DNA of 47,957 bases from an uncultured Porphyromonadaceae bacterium (GTDB lineage: Bacteria; Bacteroidota; Bacteroidia; Bacteroidales; Muribaculaceae). The notes beneath the pieces are model-generated. The model did no database searches, was not told the origin of the DNA, and was given only the letters and a program-made list of their open reading frames with translations. The stretch covers positions 1 through 47,957 of the forward strand of contig CANOLV010000020.1 in NCBI GenBank assembly GCA_947567425.1. The letters are read 5' to 3'. Shown in pieces: positions 43,160 through 47,957 of this stretch; the stretch's first letter is position 1; each line of letters starts with the position of its first letter. The position numbers and the translations under genes were made by a program.

Positions 43160-45367
43160 ATGCCACATACCACATCACACGACACTGTTCGAAAAATTAA
43201 TGACTATATAGGTCAGCATCGTCTGCGCGATGCATTCAGGGAGTTGCGCTGTTATTCTGCAAAACTTGGCGACTGGAGGATTACCGACGAGATTGACGGC
43301 ATTGAACAGTCATATTCTATGATGCTGAAATATGCTACTATCGGTGCCGATGATCCGTCGCGTCAGACTATGTATGAATCAATTGTGGCCAGAATGTTGC
43401 GCGTGATGGATGCTGTGTCGCGGCGGATGGAGCAATCGTCGTCGCCCTCGTTGTACTATTCAACTTTACGATATGAGGCTATGAGCAAGGGATGCACTCT
43501 TGCTTCGCTGTTGGTGGACTATCGGAATATGCATGATAGGATGTCATTGCTTAATATGATTGTGGATGATGGTTCAACCTCCGATAATGCTTCCGATGAG
43601 GAGATAGAGGCTTTGGAACGGAGGATATTCAATAGGTTGTGGGTGACATATCCTATATCTGCGGAAAGTGATGAGGTGATCAGGGATGCGTTTGCCTCTG
43701 ATTCTTTGCCGGAGTATTTTAAGGATATGCTCATTTCTTCGTTGCTTTTGGGCTTGACCTTCTTTTATGACGAACGTAGGTTGTGCCTGCTTCTTGATGT
43801 GTATGCCGGTGGACATTCGCCACGTATACAGATGCGTGCACTTTGTGCAGCGCTGATGGCAATGTATGTCAATCGTGACCGTCTGTCAAGTGACAATCTA
43901 AGGAAGCGCATAGAGTCATTGCGAGATACGACGGGATGGCATGACGATGTGCGTCTGGTGTTTCTTCAGTTTATACGATCGCGCGACACTGAGAGGATTA
44001 ATAAGAAAATGAATGATGAGCTTATACCTAAAATGCTTAAGCTTAGACCGGATATTACAAAACGATTGAACGATATGTCGGATGTTTCAGATATGGATGA
44101 GCTGACCGAGAATCCTGAGTGGCAGGATTTGATGGATAAGTCTGGTATCACTGACAAGATAAAGGAGTTGACGAAAATGCAGGAAGAGGGTGGTGACGTA
44201 TTTATGTCGACATTTGCTAATCTGAAATCCTTCCCGTTCTTTTCTGATGTTGCCAACTGGTTTTTGCCGTTTAGGTCTGACCATACCTCCATTAAAAAAG
44301 CATTCGGAAAGTCAGATGCCCATAGGCTTGGAGAGATAGTCGAATCTTCGCAGTTTCTATGCGATGGCGACAAGTATTCTTTTCTGCTTGCTCTGTCGTC
44401 AGTGCCTGAAGCTCAGCGCAATTTGATGCTGTCGCAATTTGATGCACAGCGGTTCAGTGAGATGGAACTGCGCAATTCGATGCTTGATTCGGATTCGGAC
44501 TCTCGCGACAATATCGCCGGTAAATATGTACAGGGCATATATCGGTTCTTTAAATTGTTTAGGAGAAGGGGAGAGTTCAATGATCCCTTTGCCCGACCGT
44601 TAAATCTTCTCCTCATTGATCTGCTTGCTCAGGACCTTACGGACAATGATACACTTTCGCTGGTAAGTGAATTTTACTTCACACGAGGCTATTATGAAGA
44701 TGCGTATAAGGTGTATGAGATGCTCGACGAGAAATCGGTCCCTGATGCTCAATTGTTTCAGAAACTGGGATATTGCCTTCAGCAACTTGGTGATATCGAG
44801 GGAGCATTGAAGTATTATGAACAGTCGGAACTCCTTAATGCCGACAGCCTTTGGACACAGCGCAGGCTCGGATTGTGCTATAAGTTGCTTGGTCGATACG
44901 GCGAGGCTATCAACAGATATAAAATAGTCGAGGCGAAACGTCCGAACGATTTGGCCGTATGTATGAACATCGGCCACTGCTATGTGGAGCTTAACAAACC
45001 GTCGGAGGCGCTGAAGTATTATTACAAGGTTGAATTTCTTGATGAAAAATCGACTAAAGCATGGAGACCGATAGCTTGGTGTCTGTTCAGAATGCGTGAT
45101 TTCGACCATAGTGCGGAATATTATGGCCGTATTCTTAATGACCGGCCGACGGCTATGGACTATCTTAACATGGGGCATGTGCAATTGGCTTTGGGCAATA
45201 TCAAGGAAGCCCTGAATTATTACGGACTGTCGGTCGATGCACGAAACGGCGACTGTGAGTCATTCATCGAGAACTTTAATGCCGATCAAAAATATCTCTT
45301 GGAAGTGGGCATTAAAAAGTCTATTCTTCCATTGATAATTGATGCATTATTGTATTCCAGGGATTAG
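43160..45367 (+). CDS. Tetratricopeptide-repeat protein, function unknown
   Basis: 735 residues, no signal peptide or membrane segment. Residues 1-490 are mostly helical with no family I recognise; about 495-735 hold at least five TPR units ('LVSEFYFTRGYYEDAYKVYEML', 'LGYCLQQLGDIEGALKYYEQ', 'LGLCYKLLGRYGEAINRYK', 'IGHCYVELNKPSEALKYYYK', 'MGHVQLALGNIKEALNYYG'). TPRs usually bind protein partners; which is unknown. Monocistronic, closed by the two-way hairpin at 45414-45457. Confidence 0.82.
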   Translation: MPHTTSHDTVRKINDYIGQHRLRDAFRELRCYSAKLGDWRITDEIDGIEQSYSMMLKYATIGADDPSRQTMYESIVARMLRVMDAVSRRMEQSSSPSLYYSTLRYEAMSKGCTLASLLVDYRNMHDRMSLLNMIVDDGSTSDNASDEEIEALERRIFNRLWVTYPISAESDEVIRDAFASDSLPEYFKDMLISSLLLGLTFFYDERRLCLLLDVYAGGHSPRIQMRALCAALMAMYVNRDRLSSDNLRKRIESLRDTTGWHDDVRLVFLQFIRSRDTERINKKMNDELIPKMLKLRPDITKRLNDMSDVSDMDELTENPEWQDLMDKSGITDKIKELTKMQEEGGDVFMSTFANLKSFPFFSDVANWFLPFRSDHTSIKKAFGKSDAHRLGEIVESSQFLCDGDKYSFLLALSSVPEAQRNLMLSQFDAQRFSEMELRNSMLDSDSDSRDNIAGKYVQGIYRFFKLFRRRGEFNDPFARPLNLLLIDLLAQDLTDNDTLSLVSEFYFTRGYYEDAYKVYEMLDEKSVPDAQLFQKLGYCLQQLGDIEGALKYYEQSELLNADSLWTQRRLGLCYKLLGRYGEAINRYKIVEAKRPNDLAVCMNIGHCYVELNKPSEALKYYYKVEFLDEKSTKAWRPIAWCLFRMRDFDHSAEYYGRILNDRPTAMDYLNMGHVQLALGNIKEALNYYGLSVDARNGDCESFIENFNADQKYLLEVGIKKSILPLIIDALLYSRD

Positions 45368-45413
45368 CCGCGGATACATTGCGCGTATCGATATTGTTAT
45401 GCCTTTTAACGTA

Positions 45414-45457
45414 AAAAAGAGTGTACAACCTGACGATTCAAGTGGTACACTCTTTTT
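45414..45457. terminator. Two-way terminator after the TPR gene
   Basis: A 13-base perfect stem (45414-45426, 45445-45457; core GAGTGTAC / GTACACTC) with an 18-base loop. Rightward it ends in TTTTTATTTG; leftward in TTTTTTACG. Both directions have a good T-run. Confidence 0.88.
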
Positions 45458-45461
45458 ATTT

Positions 45462-45558
45462 GTCCTACAGGACGGTGATGTGCGAGGGAGAGTCGGGAGA
45501 AGGGATTTTTGCCGGAGTCGATCTCCGGCAAAGCAAAATGACATCACCGCCGTAGGAC
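45462..45558. repeat. Long imperfect inverted repeat enclosing a hairpin
   Basis: Outer arms 45462-45468/45552-45558 (7 pairs) and 45473-45481/45541-45549 (9 pairs) flank an inner stem TTTGCCGGAG / CTCCGGCAAA (45508-45517, 45523-45532). It could be an RNA fold or the remnant of a small nonautonomous element. Confidence 0.65.
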
Positions 45559-45798
45559 AGGTGGGAGAGAGGAGAAGTTATTGCATTTATGTAAAATGTT
45601 CTCTATTTTAAAGGAACCATTGCTTTTGCATCTTTCTCCCTTCTTCCCATTTGACGGTGATTTGAGGAGAGTCGAACCACCGTCATCCGGGTCGAGGAGA
45701 GAAGCGCTTTTTAAGCATGTGTTCTCTGGTAAAAAAATTGACCAGTGCTACAGTTTGGAAAACTTAAGGCAAGAACTGTCAACAATTCTTTCATGCCT

Positions 45799-45830
45799 CA
45801 AAAGTATATAAATAAAATCAATTAACCAAA
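45799..45830 (-). promoter_or_regulatory. Orphan consensus promoter pointing left
   Basis: Minus strand: TTTG (45830-45827), exactly 20 bases, TACTTTTG (45806-45799). As good as the tRNA and lysC promoters, yet no protein gene lies downstream on this strand before the terminator at 45414-45457. Confidence 0.7.
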
Positions 45831-46040
45831 TTTTTGTTGAAGAAACTTTAAAAATTAGCAAAAATATTTCTTTTAGAAGAGAAAATCGGGCTTTGAGCAT
45901 ATTGTAGGGCAATTATTTTGATTCCGTTTTTTATGTTATGCCAATAACAAAAATTTACTATGCCGTTTGACGATGCTGTCGCGTGGCATTTATACTTGCA
46001 TACGATCCCGCGATTAATAGTACTTTTTAACACAAAAGTG

Positions 46041-46079
46041 CCGGAGGCCGACAGGGAAATATTTCCCGCCGGCCTCCGG
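46041..46079 (-). terminator. Terminator of the sugar-phosphate transferase operon
   Basis: Arms CCGGAGGCCG / CGGCCTCCGG (46041-46050, 46070-46079) around GGGAAATATTTCCC with a one-base bulge; leftward it continues CACTTTTGTG. It lies about 30 bases past the small gene's stop. Confidence 0.78.
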
Positions 46080-46107
46080 ATATCGTTGTGTAAATTTTGA
46101 TACGGCC

Positions 46108-46332
46108 TCAATCGTACAGAGCGATTTCAATTGGTGCACCCCAATTCGATTCGTTCAGCACGCGGATCTCGCGGTCTATACTCATTTTGGCGAGTAGGGA
46201 ATAGACACGTAGCTTCTCTACAACCGAGTCTTTGATTATGTCCTTGACAAGGCACCTGCCTCCGCACATCTTGAGATATTCAATGAGCCGGTCGTGATCA
46301 AGCTTGGCAAAATCGATCTCCATTATCTCCAT
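46108..46332 (-). CDS. Small protein, function unknown
   Basis: 74 residues from the ATG at 46332 (or 71 from the ATG at 46323); an upstream TTG at 46344 would overlap the transferase stop by 4 bases. Sequence 'IDFAKLDHDRLIEYLKMCGG' and 'VEKLRVYSLLAKMSIDREIRVL' suggest a helical, possibly winged-helix-like fold; no family recognised. It follows the transferase by 8 bases and precedes the terminator, so it is in the same transcript. Confidence 0.68.
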   Translation of the reverse strand: MEIMEIDFAKLDHDRLIEYLKMCGGRCLVKDIIKDSVVEKLRVYSLLAKMSIDREIRVLNESNWGAPIEIALYD

Positions 46333-46340
46333 GGGTTTGG

Positions 46341-47441
46341 TCAATTGTTATTTCGTTTGGCTCTGCGCGACAGCCAGATGTTGATTCCCGCCCATACCAA
46401 AATGTCTCCTATCACAAGTACGTTGACGTTTATGACTGTGGAGCATATAATGTTGGCGAGGGTTAATAGCGTTGCTGAAGCTATTATGGTCACCATTGCC
46501 ACCCTTTGCTTCATTCCGATGGCCAGAAGCTTGTGGTGGATATGGTTCTTATCCGGCAGAAAGGGATTGCGACCGTTGCGTACACGATGTAGATAGACTC
46601 TGACAACGTCGAAGCACGGCACTATCAACGGAGCGAACGCGAGGACTATAGGATTGGCATGAGTCAGATCTTCCGACATTTCGCAGTTGGCCATCCGCAT
46701 AGCCATAAAGCACAGCAATGCGCCTATGGTAAGGCTTCCGGTATCGCCCATGAATATCTTCTTCTGCTTATCGGCATTCCCGAACACGTTGTAGTAGAAA
46801 AACGGAATCAATACTCCGAGCGTGGCAAATGACACCATCGCGAAGATGTAGTCACCTATGAAAAGGAACATGAGGCCGAAATACAGGCACGCTATTCCGC
46901 TCAGGCCTGAAGCCAGGCCGTCAATGCCGTCGATAAGGTTTACGGCGTTGATGATGAATACGACCACCAGTACTGTGAGTGGCCATCCAACCCATGCCGG
47001 GAGCGATTCAATAAATAGGAGTCCGTGCAGATTGCCGAGCCACAGGCCACCCATGATGAACATAATTCCGCAGACTATCTGAGCCACAAACTTGGCGCGG
47101 TACTTTATACCGATCAAGTCGTCGGCCATACCCACAAGGTAAAGAAGCATGACCGTACAGTAACCGAACGAAATCGGGAGCACCTCGCTGGTATATTCCT
47201 CGACCATCGAAAGCCCTGCAACGATGCTGACACCGAGCATAAGCGCCATTGTGAACATTATCACAGGGGCAAACGCTATTCCTCCCAAACGTGGTACAAG
47301 ACTCTTGTGAATCTTTCTTTCGTCAGGAACGTCGAAGAGTTGCTTTCGGAACGCGATAAGCAATATCTGCGGGATTACAACTCCAGCCAGCAGCACGCAC
47401 AAAGCACATGCCACCAGACAATTTATCAACCATGTCAGCAT
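46341..47441 (-). CDS. WecA/MraY-family undecaprenyl-phosphate sugar-1-phosphate transferase
   Basis: 366-residue polytopic membrane enzyme (about ten or eleven helices) that puts a sugar-1-phosphate, probably GlcNAc, onto undecaprenyl phosphate to start a surface polysaccharide. Family motifs: 'NAVNLIDGIDGLASGLSG', 'FMGDTGSLTIGALL', and the 'NHIHHKL' loop typical of WecA/TagO rather than MraY. The sugar is inferred. An rfbB-like gene lies 190 bases upstream on the same strand, and the gap 47442-47631 shows no gene and no clear promoter. Confidence 0.88.
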   Translation of the reverse strand: MLTWLINCLVACALCVLLAGVVIPQILLIAFRKQLFDVPDERKIHKSLVPRLGGIAFAPVIMFTMALMLGVSIVAGLSMVEEYTSEVLPISFGYCTVMLLYLVGMADDLIGIKYRAKFVAQIVCGIMFIMGGLWLGNLHGLLFIESLPAWVGWPLTVLVVVFIINAVNLIDGIDGLASGLSGIACLYFGLMFLFIGDYIFAMVSFATLGVLIPFFYYNVFGNADKQKKIFMGDTGSLTIGALLCFMAMRMANCEMSEDLTHANPIVLAFAPLIVPCFDVVRVYLHRVRNGRNPFLPDKNHIHHKLLAIGMKQRVAMVTIIASATLLTLANIICSTVINVNVLVIGDILVWAGINIWLSRRAKRNNN

Positions 47442-47631
47442 ACTAATTTATAGGTTTTAGATTTTGATTATTACTTTAATCTGACAGCCGGGATATAGAC
47501 TGTTCAATGGCTTTTTGCCATTGTCGGGATTATATTTGATGGGTATAGAAATATATGACTTGCATCAGTGTGTCAGGCAGAGAGAGGTAGGGAGGATGGA
47601 AAGAGGATAGGGCCCAATTTAGATTGGAAAT

Positions 47632-47957
47632 CTACCGGTTTTTGTACATGTCGTCGTAGTAGCGCTCGTAGTCTCCGGAGGTGATGTTGTCCATCCATTC
47701 CTGATTGTCGAGGTACCAGCGGACGGTCTTTTCGATGCCTTCTTCGAATTGCAGGGAGGGTTCCCAACCGAGTTCGCCCTGGAGCTTGCGGCTGTCGATG
47801 GCGTAGCGCATGTCGTGGCCGAGGCGGTCGGTTACGAAGGTGATCAAATCGTCGCTGTGGCCTTCGGGATTGCCGAGCAACCGGTCGACGGTCTTTATGA
47901 TGACCTTGATGAGGTCGATGTTTTTCCACTCGTTGAAGCCGCCGATGTTGTAGGTGT
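47632..47957 (-). CDS. rfbB: dTDP-glucose 4,6-dehydratase, C-terminal part
   Basis: The gene enters from the right edge; 108 codons of its end are visible. 'TYNIGGFNEWKNIDLIKVI', 'DRLGHDMRYAID', 'KLQGELGWEPSLQFEEGIEKTV' and 'WYLDN' are the C-terminal motifs of RfbB/RmlB, which makes dTDP-4-keto-6-deoxyglucose for rhamnose and related sugars. The NAD-binding and catalytic half is outside the window. The frame reads through the leucine at 47880 without a start there. Confidence 0.9.
   Translation of the reverse strand, partial: TYNIGGFNEWKNIDLIKVIIKTVDRLLGNPEGHSDDLITFVTDRLGHDMRYAIDSRKLQGELGWEPSLQFEEGIEKTVRWYLDNQEWMDNITSGDYERYYDDMYKNR

Larger units (their letters stand above)
45414..45795 (-). 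ncRNA. Candidate structured noncoding transcript
   Basis: A perfect leftward promoter (45799-45830) fires into ~380 bases with no substantial reading frame (only a 27-codon frame from 45794 whose AUG would be at or next to +1) and ends at a terminator with a T6 run. In between are several hairpins: GACGGTG/CACCGTC (45653-45684), TTTGCCGGAG/CTCCGGCAAA (45508-45532), and an outer pair GTCCTAC...CGGTGATGT / ACATCACCG...GTAGGAC (45462-45481, 45541-45558) that closes a ~97-base stem-loop. I do not recognise it as tmRNA, 6S, SRP RNA or RNase P RNA. Transcription is inferred from sequence only. Confidence 0.4.
45368..46107. other. 740-base gene-poor region
   Basis: No convincing protein gene. From left: a two-way terminator (45414-45457); hairpin-rich sequence with two diverged copies of CGACTCTCC...ATCACCGTC on the minus strand (45471-45558, 45653-45684); an orphan leftward promoter (45799-45830); AT-rich sequence (45831-46020); and the terminator of the next operon (46041-46079). 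Confidence 0.7.

Noticed and set aside
45347-45547. 66-codon leftward frame across the TPR gene end and terminator
   Set aside because: It runs through a strong terminator hairpin and an inverted repeat, so coding is unlikely.
45581-45811. 76-codon rightward frame ending '...LENLRQELSTILSCLKSI'
   Set aside because: The tail looks protein-like, but the frame opposes the orphan promoter, crosses hairpins, and has no rightward promoter. It may be a gene remnant; I could not identify it.
45848-46111. 87-codon leftward frame after the small gene
   Set aside because: It contains the operon terminator near its start and is AT-rich with no family match.

Overview
The window looks like ordinary core chromosome of a Bacteroidales bacterium, possibly Muribaculaceae (the family is inference). 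Signs of Bacteroidota seen in the sequence: promoters of the form TTTG - 20 bases - TAnnTTTG ahead of many genes; no Shine-Dalgarno-like leaders; a fused LpxC-FabZ; a Rho factor with a long disordered insert; a lipoprotein version of TamA (TamL); a surface protein ending in the 'YYNLQGVKV...GIYVKKQG' tail. No mobile element, prophage, CRISPR array or capsule cluster is visible, although the right edge enters sugar-nucleotide/polysaccharide genes.

Layout. 1-4.6 kb (minus): the end of tRNA-Gln(CTG) under a consensus promoter, then ftsK-lolA-trxB. 4.8-6.2 kb (minus): DedA membrane protein and rpe. 6.3-9.3 kb (minus): an outer-membrane barrel protein and a secreted leucine-rich-repeat protein whose promoter spacer holds a run of nine G. 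9.4-11.9 kb (minus): efp, fprA-type flavo-diiron protein, UDG-like glycosylase. 12.1-14.6 kb (plus): lysC-lysA. 14.7-18.0 kb (plus): lpxD - lpxC/fabZ - lpxA for lipid A. 18.1-22.2 kb: DUF695 protein (minus), then GHL10 glycosidase-like protein, dacB, a small lipoprotein and a CYTH protein (plus). 22.2-24.5 kb (minus): rlmD-queD-queE with 1-base overlaps. 24.7-27.6 kb: trxA (plus), separated by a perfect 62-base palindrome from a YidE/AspT-type transporter (minus). 27.0-32.2 kb (minus): rho, then tamL and a phosphoglycolate-phosphatase-like HAD protein. 32.7-34.6 kb (plus): WG-repeat-like exported protein. 34.7-41.5 kb (minus): an M23-like inner-membrane protein with a dead active site, then dxr-rseP-rlmI-M49 peptidase lipoprotein. 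41.8-45.4 kb (plus): a major OmpA-type porin and a TPR protein. 45.4-46.1 kb holds no convincing protein gene but does hold an orphan consensus promoter and a hairpin-rich, terminator-closed stretch. 46.1-48 kb (minus): a WecA/MraY-type sugar-phosphate transferase with a small downstream protein, and the end of rfbB.

Themes: much of the window builds the envelope (lipid A precursors, lipoprotein carrier LolA, TamL, RseP, DacB, OmpA, WecA, RfbB), with housekeeping in between (isoprenoid precursor, lysine/DAP, queuosine, rRNA methylation, thioredoxin).

Most unusual items: (1) the candidate independent noncoding transcript at 45.41-45.83 kb; (2) the poly-G tract inside the promoter of the LRR surface protein, a possible phase-variable switch; (3) Rho with a ~275-residue disordered, AT-hook-bearing insert and a long leader; (4) the catalytically dead LytM-type protein. 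I did not see a clear multi-gene undescribed system.
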